Assembly (NCBI RefSeq): GCF_001705435.1
Contig: NZ_MDEN01000069.1
Coordinates: 248,001 to 312,000 of the forward strand
Length of the DNA stretch: 64,000 nucleotides
Reading direction: 5' to 3'
DNA from: Pseudomonas graminis
Lineage (GTDB): Bacteria > Pseudomonadota > Gammaproteobacteria > Pseudomonadales > Pseudomonadaceae
Part shown: positions 1 through 7,533 of the stretch, piece by piece
Layout: each line of letters opens with the position of its first letter
Position numbering within the stretch: position 1 is the first letter of the stretch
The notes under the pieces: generated by a model
What the model was told of the DNA's origin: nothing
The model's input: the letters and a program-made list of their open reading frames with translations, nothing else
The model's database searches: none
Program-made: the position numbers and the translations under genes

Positions 1-1
1 C

Positions 2-286
2 GGGCAGATCGTCCTGAACATTTCACCGAGCGCCGTGCGCCATCTGCACATGGACAACGACGCGGTGAGTTTTGAAGGCCGCTTCGGTGGCGTTCCCCAC
101 AGCCTGTACGTGCCGATTGCCGCAATCATGGGCATTTACGCCCGCGAAAACGGCCAGGGCATGGTCTTCGACCTGGAGCCTGCTGTGGATGAAGACGAAG
201 ATCTGGACGTCGAAGACGACATGCCGCCACCGAACGACGAACCGCCACGCCCTACGGGCCGGCCGAGTCTGAAAGTGGTCAAGTAA
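2..286 (+). CDS. sspB: ClpXP protease specificity-enhancing factor SspB (5' truncated by window edge)
   Basis: C-terminal part of SspB, the adaptor that tethers ssrA-tagged and other substrates to ClpXP. The reading frame is open from base 2 and ends at TAA 284-286. The visible part holds the end of the folded substrate-binding domain (ISPSAVRHL, then FGG, then the YVPIAAIMGIYARENGQGM segment). After it comes an acidic flexible tail and the short basic ending RPSLKVVK, which matches the ClpX-binding tail motif known for SspB. The true start lies upstream of the window. In Pseudomonas the gene usually follows sspA and the cytochrome bc1 genes, which are not visible here. Confidence 0.93.
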   Translation, partial: GQIVLNISPSAVRHLHMDNDAVSFEGRFGGVPHSLYVPIAAIMGIYARENGQGMVFDLEPAVDEDEDLDVEDDMPPPNDEPPRPTGRPSLKVVK

Positions 287-304
287 GTTGCGCCTGCAGT
301 AACG

Positions 305-336
305 AAAAAGGCGATCCCGAGGGATCGCCTTTTTTT
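305..336. terminator. Bidirectional intrinsic terminator between sspB and dolP
   Basis: Inverted repeat AAAAAGGCGATCCC / GGGATCGCCTTTTT with a 3-base loop and a T run on the + strand. The matching A run upstream makes it work for the converging dolP transcript as well. Confidence 0.85.
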
Positions 337-365
337 GTAAGTGCTGATTGGCTCTTGCCACACCG

Positions 366-944
366 TCAGTCGATGTACTCAAACAGCTTCACGATCTTCT
401 GTACGCCGCCGACGCCTTGCACCAGGTTGGTGGCGCGGGTGGCTTCTGCCTGGGTCAGCAGGCCCAGCAGGTAGACGATGCCGTTTTCAGTCACGACCTT
501 GATGCGCGAGCCAGGGATGGCGCTGTCGGTGAGCATTTCGGTTTTGATCTTGCTGGTCAGCCAGGCGTCATTGCTGCGCGCCAGCATCGAGGACGGGCCG
601 GTGACCTGGAGCTCGTTGTTGACCTTCTTGACCTTCTGCACCTGGCTGGCGGTTTGCTCGGCCAGTTGCTTGAGGTCGGCGCGCGGTGTCTGGCCGGCCA
701 GCAGGACGATGCCGTTGAAGCTGGTCACGACGATGTGCGAGGCGTTGTCCAGATCAGGGTTGGCCTTGGCGATGTTCACCGAGACCTTGGTCTCGATCAG
801 CGAGTCGTCGATCTTGCTGCCGAAGGTGCGTGTACCGCGATCGTCATCGATCGGCGCTTCACGGCTGGCGTTGATCACCGAGCTGCATCCGCTGATGCCC
901 AGGCAGAGCGTCAGGGCCAGCAGGCTAAGACGTTTGGATATCAT
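366..944 (-). CDS. dolP: BON-domain outer-membrane lipoprotein DolP (YraP)
   Basis: 192-residue lipoprotein with two BON domains, matching DolP/YraP, which binds anionic phospholipid at the outer membrane and supports envelope integrity and septal amidase activation. It has a signal peptide with lipobox LGISGC (Cys20). The first BON domain covers about residues 45-115 (SLIETKVSVNIAK, then FNGIVLLAGQ) and the second about 120-190 (DAWLTSKIKTEML, then NGIVYLLG). The start ATG overlaps the gmhA stop (ATGA), so the two are translationally coupled. This is the same gmhA/diaA-dolP pairing as in enterobacteria. Confidence 0.92.
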   Translation of the reverse strand: MISKRLSLLALTLCLGISGCSSVINASREAPIDDDRGTRTFGSKIDDSLIETKVSVNIAKANPDLDNASHIVVTSFNGIVLLAGQTPRADLKQLAEQTASQVQKVKKVNNELQVTGPSSMLARSNDAWLTSKIKTEMLTDSAIPGSRIKVVTENGIVYLLGLLTQAEATRATNLVQGVGGVQKIVKLFEYID

Positions 945-1534
945 TCTTCACTCCCGAACAGTTGGCTGTCGATCAAGTCGCAAAGGCAGTGGATCGCCAG
1001 CAGGTGGACTTCCTGAATACGTGCGGTGACTTTTGCCGGGACGCGGATTTCAACGTCCTCCGGCAACAGCAGCGACGCGACGTCGCCGCCATCGCGACCG
1101 GTCAAGGCTACGACAATCATTTCACGATCATGTGCGGCCTGGATGGCCTGAATAATGTTCGCCGAATTGCCGCTGGTGGAAATCGCCAGCAGCACATCGC
1201 CCGGCTGACCCAGCGCACGAATCTGTTTGGAGAAGATTTCGTTGTAGCTGTAGTCGTTGGCAATCGAGGTGATGGTGGAGGTGTCGGTGGTCAGCGCGAT
1301 AGCGGGCAGGCTCGGTCGCTCGCGCTCGAAACGGTTGAGCAGCTCCGAGGAAAAGTGCTGAGCATCACCCGCCGAACCGCCGTTGCCGCAGGCGAGCATC
1401 TTGCCCTCGTTGAGCAGGGCGTTGACCATCACTTGGCTGGCTTGCTCGATGTGGGGGGCAACCACATCCATCGCCTGTTGCTTGGTGTCGATGCTGGCCT
1501 GAAAAAGCTGGCGGATTCGGGATTGCATGTCCAT
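941..1534 (-). CDS. gmhA: Phosphoheptose isomerase / DiaA-like SIS-domain protein
   Basis: 197-residue SIS-domain protein. GmhA converts sedoheptulose 7-phosphate to D-glycero-D-manno-heptose 7-phosphate, the first step to the heptose of the LPS inner core; DiaA is the related DnaA-binding protein. Sugar-phosphate loop signatures are visible: GNGGSAGDAQHFSSEL (about residues 50-65) and STSGNSANI (about 118-126). The start is the first ATG of ATGGACATG, and length and N-terminus agree with the Pseudomonas family. Its neighbours yraN-lpoA and dolP reproduce the E. coli yraN-diaA-dolP order, so a DiaA-like role is possible, but Pseudomonas annotations favour gmhA. Confidence 0.88.
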   Translation of the reverse strand: MDMQSRIRQLFQASIDTKQQAMDVVAPHIEQASQVMVNALLNEGKMLACGNGGSAGDAQHFSSELLNRFERERPSLPAIALTTDTSTITSIANDYSYNEIFSKQIRALGQPGDVLLAISTSGNSANIIQAIQAAHDREMIVVALTGRDGGDVASLLLPEDVEIRVPAKVTARIQEVHLLAIHCLCDLIDSQLFGSEE

Positions 1535-1682
1535 CTATGAAAACCTTAATAGGGGCGGCTGGTCGGGGCGGCATCCGATAAGTCATCGGCGTCCGGCACA
1601 AAACTGTGCAGCCCGCAAAGCAAAGAGCAAAAAGAGCCAGTGTGGTTCGTTGGGTGGTAAGGGATAAAGCGCAATACCAGAA

Positions 1683-1728
1683 GCTTCCCGGCTAAAGCCG
1701 GTCCTACAAAGCTAAAGCCGGTCCTACG
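1683..1728. repeat. REP-type palindrome (CCGGCTTTAGCCGG family), one full and one partial copy
   Basis: The 246-bp gap between gmhA and yraN contains the palindrome GGCTAAAGCC within a GCTTCCCGGC...GGTCCTAC unit (1683-1707), followed at once by a partial direct copy (1710-1727). The same unit occurs as inverted pairs at 24051-24140 and 43784-43872. I see no gene in this gap. Confidence 0.85.
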
Positions 1729-1779
1729 AAAGGGAAGGCGGCCGATCTTACGCTGCAATCCGACGGAATCATCGCGTTT

Positions 1780-2154
1780 TCAGCAATCGAAAGCGTTCGT
1801 CAGCCAGTTAAGCGGAGGCGACGTGCCGGGGTCGCCATTGATCGCGACAACGTCAAAGCGACACGGCGAATCGGCCCAGCGCACCTCGCTTTGCAGAAAG
1901 GATTGAGCCGCCAGCGTGAGCTTTTCCTGCTTGCGAAAATCGACGCTTTCCAGTGCGCCACCCCAACCGGCGTGGCGACGATACCGAACTTCGACGAATA
2001 CTACTGTATCGCCGTCGAGCATGACCAGATCAAGCTCGCCGCGTTTGCATGACCAGTTGCGGGTAATCAGCTGCAATCCATGCTGTTGCAGGTGACGCAA
2101 GGCGTAAGCTTCGGCCTCGCGCCCTGCTGTTTGACGGTTGGTGCCTGAGGTCAA
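1780..2154 (-). CDS. yraN: YraN / UPF0102 endonuclease-like protein
   Basis: 124-residue UPF0102 protein of the Holliday-junction-resolvase-like nuclease fold. The family core motifs are present: GREAEAYALRHL, the E-D-V line GELDLVMLDGDTVVFVEVRYR (PD-(D/E)xK-like residues), and the K of RKQEKL. I chose the TTG at 2152-2154, which forms TTGA with the lpoA stop. The in-frame ATG at 2205 would add a basic stretch lying inside lpoA that the family lacks. It is co-transcribed with lpoA, as in most gammaproteobacteria. Its cellular function is unsettled. Confidence 0.85.
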   Translation of the reverse strand: MTSGTNRQTAGREAEAYALRHLQQHGLQLITRNWSCKRGELDLVMLDGDTVVFVEVRYRRHAGWGGALESVDFRKQEKLTLAAQSFLQSEVRWADSPCRFDVVAINGDPGTSPPLNWLTNAFDC

Positions 2155-3965
2155 GGCGCGGTGTCCGGCAGGCGCTGGACCTTGCCGTCTACGAATTCTG
2201 CCCACGGCAGCTGGCGCTCGATGCGTTGGCCCTGACCGATCGCCAGGCTGCCGGACAGGCCATCGATGCGGCTGTCAGGAAGGGTTTTCAGCTGAGTCAG
2301 TCGTGGCGCCAAACGATACGCGTCGATGCCCATGGCGTAGAGACGGCCAAGGCTGCCGGAGGCTTGTGGCCATTGAGCGGTCACTTGCTGGCGCAGCGGG
2401 TCGTTAGCGTTCAGCAACCACGGGGTTTCGCAGAAGCGCACGCCGTTCAGGTCGTTGTACATCGCCGGGTCGCCGCTGTTGGTGAACAGGTGAGAAGTGG
2501 CATAGACGGGAACATCACCAGCGTACTGGAAGACCATGGTCGGCTTGATCTGCTGCGCCTGTTGAGGCGTCGCGGCGAGGAACATGAAGTCTACGTCCTG
2601 GCGACGGGAAGGCTGGGCAGCCATCTGCGTGCCAGTGGCGCTTTGGACGCGCTGGGCACGGCCTTCGCTGCTGCGCAGCTGGAACAGATCGGCAACCTGT
2701 TGAGCGAGTGCGACCGGCTGATCAATGCGTTCAGCACCCAGCAGGGTGCCGCCCTTGGCTTGCCAGCTTTGACGGAAGGCCTCCAGCACGCGATCACCCC
2801 ATTCGCCCTTGGGCACCATGGCCACCGCACTGCGCTTGCCATCGGCCCAGGCGCGGCGCGCCACTTCACGAGCTTCGTCTTCAGCCGCCAGACCGAACTG
2901 ATACAGCTCGGCAGGGCCCTGGGTACCGGAATCGCTGTAGTTCAGCGCCAGCGTGGTGATCGGCAATTGAGGGCGAGCGCTCAGCTGTTTAACCAATGGC
3001 TTCTCCAGCGGACCGACCACCAGTTGCACGCCGGCCGCTTTGGCTTGTGCGTAGAAGGCGTCCATCGACGTCACGCGCGAACTGTCGAACACTTCGATCG
3101 CAGGTGGCTTCTCGCCGGCCTGTTGAGCTTGATAGTTCGCGGCCATGAAGCCGTCACGCAGCGCGCGGGATACCGAAGCGAGCGGACCGTCTTGCGGCAG
3201 CAGCAACGCAATTTTGGTCAGTGGCTGGCTCTTCAGGTCACGCAATTGCGCGAGGGCAGTCGGCAACTGACGTGCCGCCGGGTGCTGAGGGTTCTGCGCT
3301 TTCCAGTTGTCGATGGCCGCCTGTTGCTGCTCCAGCGTGCCGGCACCTTTGACCGCGCGGGCCAGGCTCAGCCAGCCGCCCATGTCATCGTTGGCCGAAC
3401 TTTGCAGCTGCTCGGGTGGCAGCGCGGCAACCAGCGTCCAGATGGCGTCGTTGTTCGCGTTCAGTGCGTCGCCTTGCAGTAGCGGGCCCATGAACACGCG
3501 CTCACTCGCGGCGGCGAGGGTCTGACCATCTGCCTCAAAAGCCCGGGCGCGAACGGTGTGAGCACGGGTTTGCAGGTCAACCGGCATTTCGCCCAGATGC
3601 TGCATGCTCGGGTGGTTGAGGGCGGTCAGCGCGGCTTTCGGCTGGCTGCGACCCAGTGCCAGTTCGGCAGACAGAGTGTTGGCGTAGATTTGTTTGTCGG
3701 TTTTGAGCTGGTCCATCTGCACCTGCTCAAGGATGCTCGCGGCGCGGCTCGGGTTGTTCTGGCGCGCTGCCAGATCGGCCGCCGTCAGTTTCAGCAACGC
3801 TGCCTGATCCGGCGACTTCGCCGCAGCGGCTTGTTCGAGCAGTTGTTCGATGCTGGCATCGGGGGTGCGTGGCAATTCGCCAAGGCTGGAGGAGGGCGAA
3901 CCGGCACAGGCAGCCAGAAGGGCAGCCAGGCAGAGGGCAGAGAACAGCCGCAGGCAAGCGATCAT
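2151..3965 (-). CDS. lpoA: Penicillin-binding protein activator LpoA (LppC lipoprotein)
   Basis: 604-residue outer-membrane lipoprotein that spans the periplasm and activates the bifunctional PBP for peptidoglycan synthesis. Evidence: signal peptide MIACLRLFSALCLAALLAAC with lipobox LAAC, a TPR-like helical N-terminal half (about 30-270), and a C-terminal periplasmic-binding-protein-like LppC domain (about 280-600; KIALLLPQDGPLASVSRALRDG, then QLVVGPLEK). The frame stays open 81 codons further upstream, but that part has no signal peptide and runs toward rsmI, so I set the start at 3963-3965. It is followed by yraN with a 4-base overlap. Confidence 0.92.
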   Translation of the reverse strand: MIACLRLFSALCLAALLAACAGSPSSSLGELPRTPDASIEQLLEQAAAAKSPDQAALLKLTAADLAARQNNPSRAASILEQVQMDQLKTDKQIYANTLSAELALGRSQPKAALTALNHPSMQHLGEMPVDLQTRAHTVRARAFEADGQTLAAASERVFMGPLLQGDALNANNDAIWTLVAALPPEQLQSSANDDMGGWLSLARAVKGAGTLEQQQAAIDNWKAQNPQHPAARQLPTALAQLRDLKSQPLTKIALLLPQDGPLASVSRALRDGFMAANYQAQQAGEKPPAIEVFDSSRVTSMDAFYAQAKAAGVQLVVGPLEKPLVKQLSARPQLPITTLALNYSDSGTQGPAELYQFGLAAEDEAREVARRAWADGKRSAVAMVPKGEWGDRVLEAFRQSWQAKGGTLLGAERIDQPVALAQQVADLFQLRSSEGRAQRVQSATGTQMAAQPSRRQDVDFMFLAATPQQAQQIKPTMVFQYAGDVPVYATSHLFTNSGDPAMYNDLNGVRFCETPWLLNANDPLRQQVTAQWPQASGSLGRLYAMGIDAYRLAPRLTQLKTLPDSRIDGLSGSLAIGQGQRIERQLPWAEFVDGKVQRLPDTAP

Positions 3966-4161
3966 GTGTATGTTCCTGATACTCGAGCAAATTAGCGTGG
4001 AAGTGTACCCAAGCACTGGCCGGGGCGCGACGTTGAAGGCGTTAAAGCGGCGATATGGGTCGTCTCCGGGCGTGTCAGCCAGGCTGAAACGTCTTTCGCG
4101 GGGTCGCTGCCCTGATGCTGGCACTCGAACTGCGTTTTCAGGTCTCACGGGGTGCGGCGTC

Positions 4162-4189
4162 CTGTTTTGTGCGCCGCAGCCTGTACAAT
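4162..4189 (+). promoter_or_regulatory. Candidate sigma70-like promoter for rsmI
   Basis: A TACAAT -10-like hexamer at 4184-4189, preceded by TG, lies 31 bases before the rsmI start. The -35 region is poor (CTGTTT at 4162-4167, 16-base spacer). It sits in the divergent lpoA/rsmI gap. Weak evidence. Confidence 0.35.
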
Positions 4190-4220
4190 GCAGGCTTTTA
4201 CACAACATGAGGTGTGCGCT

Positions 4221-5093
4221 TTGACTGCTCCGGGTGTTTCGAATTCCACTACAGGCGCGCTTTATGTGGTGGCCACGCCGATCGGCAACCTGGATGACAT
4301 GAGCGCCCGTGCCTTAAAGGTGCTGCGCGATGTTTCGCTGATTGCCGCAGAAGATACCCGGCACTCGTTACGGCTGATGCAGCACTTTGGCATTCCGACG
4401 CCGTTGGCGGCCTGTCATGAGCACAACGAGCGCGAGGAGGGCAGCCGCTTTATTACGCGTCTGCTGGCGGGCGATAACGTCGCGCTGATTTCCGATGCCG
4501 GCACGCCGCTTATTTCCGACCCTGGCTACCATCTGGTGCGTCAGGCCCGGGCAGCCGGTATTCAAGTGATCCCGGTCCCGGGCGCCTGTGCCTTGATCGC
4601 GGCGTTGTCTGCGGCAGGGTTGCCGTCAGACCGCTTTATCTTCGAAGGCTTCTTGCCCGCCAAGTCAGTGGCTCGCAAAGCGCGGCTGGAACTCGTCAAA
4701 GAAGAACCGCGCACGCTGATCTTCTATGAAGCGCCCCACCGCATTCTCGAATGCCTTCAGGACATGGAAGAAGTCTTCGGTCCGGACCGTCCCGCCTTGC
4801 TCGGGAGAGAATTGACGAAAACGTTCGAAACCCTCAAAGGACTGCCGCTGTCCGAACTGCGTGCCTTCGTTGAGGGCGACAGTAATCAGCAACGGGGCGA
4901 GTGCGTTGTGCTGGTGGCAGGTTGGAGCGAACCCGAAGGCGAGGATGTGATTGGCGCCGAAGCGCGGCGGGTGCTGGATCTGCTGCTGGCGGAAATGCCG
5001 CTCAAGCGTGCAGCTGCGCTGGCAGCAGAGATCACCGGCGTACGTAAGAACCTGCTTTATCAGGTGGCGCTGGATAAACAGAAAAGCGTGTGA
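4221..5093 (+). CDS. rsmI: 16S rRNA (cytidine-1402-2'-O)-methyltransferase RsmI
   Basis: 290-residue tetrapyrrole-methylase-fold enzyme that 2'-O-methylates C1402 of 16S rRNA with SAM. Family hallmarks: YVVATPIGNLDDMSARAL at the N-terminus, the SAM loop ALISDAGTPLISDPG, PVPGACALIAALSAAGLP, and FYEAPHRI. I chose the TTG at 4221 because GAGGTG sits 6-11 bases upstream and the family begins about there; the frame is open to an earlier ATG at 4152, but that extension is unlike the family. RsmH, which modifies the same ribosomal base, is encoded just downstream in the dcw cluster. Confidence 0.9.
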   Translation: MTAPGVSNSTTGALYVVATPIGNLDDMSARALKVLRDVSLIAAEDTRHSLRLMQHFGIPTPLAACHEHNEREEGSRFITRLLAGDNVALISDAGTPLISDPGYHLVRQARAAGIQVIPVPGACALIAALSAAGLPSDRFIFEGFLPAKSVARKARLELVKEEPRTLIFYEAPHRILECLQDMEEVFGPDRPALLGRELTKTFETLKGLPLSELRAFVEGDSNQQRGECVVLVAGWSEPEGEDVIGAEARRVLDLLLAEMPLKRAAALAAEITGVRKNLLYQVALDKQKSV

Positions 5094-5178
5094 CGGGATG
5101 TCGCGGGCAGCGCTGCAAATGGCGCGAGAGCCGATTAAAGCTTGTTCTTGAGCCGTCCTCCCATTAACCTTGGCGGCG

Positions 5179-5540
5179 GAGAGTCGATTGGACAGTCGCT
5201 GCCTTTCATTGTTCTGCAATGAAGGGGGGAGGAAAGTCCGGGCTCCATAGGGCGGAGTGCCAGGTAACGCCTGGGGGGCGCGAGCCTACGGAAAGTGCCA
5301 CAGAAAATAACCGCCTAAGCACTTCGGTGCCGGTAAGGGTGAAAAGGTGCGGTAAGAGCGCACCGCACGGCTGGCAACAGTTCGTGGCTAGGTAAACCCC
5401 ACTCGGAGCAAGACCAAATAGGGTTCCAAGGCGTGGCCCGCGCTGGAACCGGGTAGGTTGCTAAAGATGTCCAGTGATGGCCATCGTAGAGGAATGACTG
5501 TCCTCGACAGAACCCGGCTTACAGATCGACTCTCCACCTC
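5179..5540 (+). ncRNA. rnpB: RNase P RNA (bacterial class A)
   Basis: Catalytic RNA of RNase P, which trims tRNA 5' leaders. The terminal helix is formed by GAGAGTCGAT near 5180 and ATCGACTCTC near 5525-5534. Conserved class A blocks are present: GAGGAAAGTCCGGGCTCC (5229 onward), CAGGTAACGCCTGG, ACAGAAAATA, and near the 3' end ACAGAACCCGGCTTACAG. A pyrimidine-rich tail with a T run follows. Ends are placed by the P1 helix, so they may be off by several bases. It lies between rsmI and the dcw cluster, its usual place in Pseudomonas. Confidence 0.93.
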
Positions 5541-5741
5541 CTTTTCTCCCCCTCGTTTGTACGATTTATCCCCTCCGGTAATACCAAAAAAATCTTAAAC
5601 CTCACAAATCACTTTAACTTCGAACGCCATCCGTTTGTTCGTCCTAGGAAATATCCGTAGGACCGATCCGAAATCCGCCACATCTCCTTCGTAAGTGCTC
5701 CTAAATATCCGTCCTATAAGGGTTTTCCTCGTGAAGTCGCC
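5541..5741. other. Non-coding gap between rnpB and the mraZ promoter
   Basis: AT-richer than its surroundings. It carries a loose repeat of the string AAATATCCGT (near 5648 and 5705). I see no convincing gene; the open frames crossing it antisense to mraZ look like chance. Confidence 0.5.
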
Positions 5742-5771
5742 TTGACGGTGTGGTGGGCGCATTCCTATAGT
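5742..5771 (+). promoter_or_regulatory. Promoter of the dcw cluster (mraZ promoter)
   Basis: TTGACG (5742-5747), an 18-base spacer and TATAGT (5766-5771): a near-consensus sigma70 promoter about 70 bases before the mraZ GTG, immediately followed by the MraZ boxes. Confidence 0.75.
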
Positions 5772-5780
5772 GTGCGCGAG

Positions 5781-5805
5781 TGGCGGAAAGTGGCGTGAAG
5801 TGGGT
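5781..5805 (+). promoter_or_regulatory. MraZ operator: three TGGNN boxes with 5-base spacers
   Basis: TGGCG at 5781, TGGCG at 5791 and TGGGT at 5801 repeat with exact 10-base periodicity. E. coli MraZ binds direct repeats of TGGGN separated by 5 nt just downstream of its own promoter, and this layout is the same. It predicts autorepression of the dcw operon. Confidence 0.8.
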
Positions 5806-5843
5806 TTTTTGACCGCAAAAAGATAATATTTGGAGATCGCGCC

Positions 5844-6299
5844 GTGTTCCGTGGTGCAAACGCAATCAATCTCGACGCAAAGGGCCGTCTCGCTATGCCG
5901 AGCCGGTACCGTGACGAGTTGGATTCGCGTAGCGCAGGGCAGCTGATCGTCACCATTGATACCGTCGACCCGTGCTTGTGCATCTATCCGCTTCCCGAGT
6001 GGGAGCTGATCGAGGCCAAGTTGCGTGAGCTCGCCACCTTCCGTGAAGAAAACCGTCGTCTGCAGCGGCTGTTGATCGGGAACGCGGTGGATCTGGAGCT
6101 GGACGGCAGCGGGCGTTTCCTGGTGCCGCCACGTTTGCGTGAATACGCCAAGCTCGATAAGCGAGTGATGCTGGTAGGCCAGCTCAACAAGTTTCAACTG
6201 TGGGATGAGGACGCCTGGAACGCACTTGCTGATGCGGACCTTGCGGCCATTCAAAAACCGGGCGCTATGCCTGATGAACTGCGTGATTTGATTCTGTGA
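5844..6299 (+). CDS. mraZ: Transcriptional regulator MraZ
   Basis: 151-residue DNA-binding protein made of two SpoVT/AbrB-like MraZ domains (FRGANAINLDAKGRLAMPSRYR at the start and DLELDGSGRFLVPPRLREYA about residues 80-100). It forms ring-shaped oligomers and represses the dcw promoter. The start is the GTG at 5844, eight bases after GGAG. Three cognate TGGNN boxes lie 40-60 bases upstream. The stop overlaps the rsmH start (GTGA). Confidence 0.95.
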   Translation: MFRGANAINLDAKGRLAMPSRYRDELDSRSAGQLIVTIDTVDPCLCIYPLPEWELIEAKLRELATFREENRRLQRLLIGNAVDLELDGSGRFLVPPRLREYAKLDKRVMLVGQLNKFQLWDEDAWNALADADLAAIQKPGAMPDELRDLIL

Positions 6300-7243
6300 C
6301 TACGAATAGCGGCTTTACCCACATCACCGTACTGCTCGAAGAAGCCGTCGAGGCTCTCGCGGTGCGCGCCGATGGCTGCTACCTGGATGGCACCTTTGGG
6401 CGTGGCGGACACAGCCGCCTTATATTGCAGAACCTGGGGCCGGAGGGTCGGCTTCTCGGATTCGATAAAGATCCCCAGGCGATTGCCACCGGGCAAACGC
6501 TGGCGGCCGAAGACGGCCGCTTTGTCATTGTGCAGCGCAGCTTTGCTGAACTGGGCGCCGAAGCTCAAGAACGCGGGTTGGCGGGCAAGGTCAGCGGCAT
6601 CCTTCTGGATCTCGGTGTGTCGTCGCCACAACTGGACGACCCTGAGCGCGGCTTCAGCTTCATGAACGATGGCCCCCTCGACATGCGCATGGACCCGTCC
6701 CGCGGCGTCAGCGCAGCCGAGTTCGTCAATACGGCGCCCGCCGAAGAAATCGCCCGCGTTTTCAAAGAATACGGCGAAGAACGTTTCTCCCGCCGCATGG
6801 CAGGTGCCGTCGTGGCCCGTCGCGAGACGCAACCGTTCGAGCGCACTGGCGATCTGGCCGAAGTGCTGAAAGTCGCCAACCCGGCGTGGGAAAAGGGCAA
6901 GAACCCTGCGACCCGTGCGTTTCAGGGCCTGCGCATCCACGTCAACAACGAACTGGGTGATCTGGAAGCAGGGCTTGATGCTGCGCTGGAAGCCCTTGAA
7001 GTGGGCGGCCGTCTAGTGGTTATCAGCTTCCACTCGCTGGAAGACCGCATCGTCAAATTGTTCATGCGCAAGCTGGTCAAGGGCGAAGCCGACAACCTGC
7101 CGCGCAACCTGCCGATCCGTCATCAGGCGTTCGAGCCACGTATCAAGCTGGTCGGCAAGGCGCAGTTCGCGTCCGACGATGAAACCCGCGCCAATCCGCG
7201 TTCGCGCAGCGCCGTCATGCGCGTCGCGGAGAAACTCCGATGA
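6296..7243 (+). CDS. rsmH: 16S rRNA (cytosine-1402-N4)-methyltransferase RsmH (MraW)
   Basis: 315-residue SAM-dependent enzyme that N4-methylates C1402 of 16S rRNA in the decoding centre, the partner modification to RsmI. The SAM-binding loop DGTFGRGGHS is at residues 31-40, with GILLDLGVSSPQLDDPERGFSF and the C-terminal VVISFHSLEDRIVK typical of the family. It starts at GTG 6296, overlapping the mraZ stop, and ends with ATGA overlapping ftsL, so translation is coupled on both sides. Confidence 0.97.
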   Translation: MTTNSGFTHITVLLEEAVEALAVRADGCYLDGTFGRGGHSRLILQNLGPEGRLLGFDKDPQAIATGQTLAAEDGRFVIVQRSFAELGAEAQERGLAGKVSGILLDLGVSSPQLDDPERGFSFMNDGPLDMRMDPSRGVSAAEFVNTAPAEEIARVFKEYGEERFSRRMAGAVVARRETQPFERTGDLAEVLKVANPAWEKGKNPATRAFQGLRIHVNNELGDLEAGLDAALEALEVGGRLVVISFHSLEDRIVKLFMRKLVKGEADNLPRNLPIRHQAFEPRIKLVGKAQFASDDETRANPRSRSAVMRVAEKLR

Positions 7244-7533
7244 GCCGCGGTTTCTTCAAGCCCCTGCCGGGCGGCAGCTTCTTCATGCTGATGCTGTTTA
7301 TCGCTGTGCTGGTGTCGGCCATCGGTGTGGCGTACAGCGCGCACTGGAACCGTCAGCTGCTCAACTCCCTGTACGGTGAACTCAGCGTGCGCGACAAGGC
7401 GCAGGCCGAGTGGGGTCGTCTGATTCTTGAGCAAAGCACCTGGACTGCCCACAGCCGTATCGAGGCCCTGGCCACCGATCAGCTGAAAATGCGCATTCCG
7501 AACGCCGCCGATATCCGGATGGTGTCGCCATGA
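7240..7533 (+). CDS. ftsL: Cell division protein FtsL
   Basis: 97-residue bitopic inner-membrane protein of the FtsQLB divisome complex. It has a short cytoplasmic N-terminus, one membrane segment at about residues 13-32 (FFMLMLFIAVLVSAIGVAYS), then a periplasmic coiled-coil-like helix (RQLLNSLYGELSVRDKAQAEWGRL). Overlaps of 4 bases at both ends (ATGA) couple it to rsmH and ftsI. Size and position are diagnostic; the sequence itself is weakly conserved across bacteria. Confidence 0.95.
   Translation: MSRGFFKPLPGGSFFMLMLFIAVLVSAIGVAYSAHWNRQLLNSLYGELSVRDKAQAEWGRLILEQSTWTAHSRIEALATDQLKMRIPNAADIRMVSP

Noticed and set aside
3966..4208. 81-codon N-terminal extension of lpoA
   Set aside because: It would bury the signal peptide and lipobox, and it covers the rsmI promoter region.
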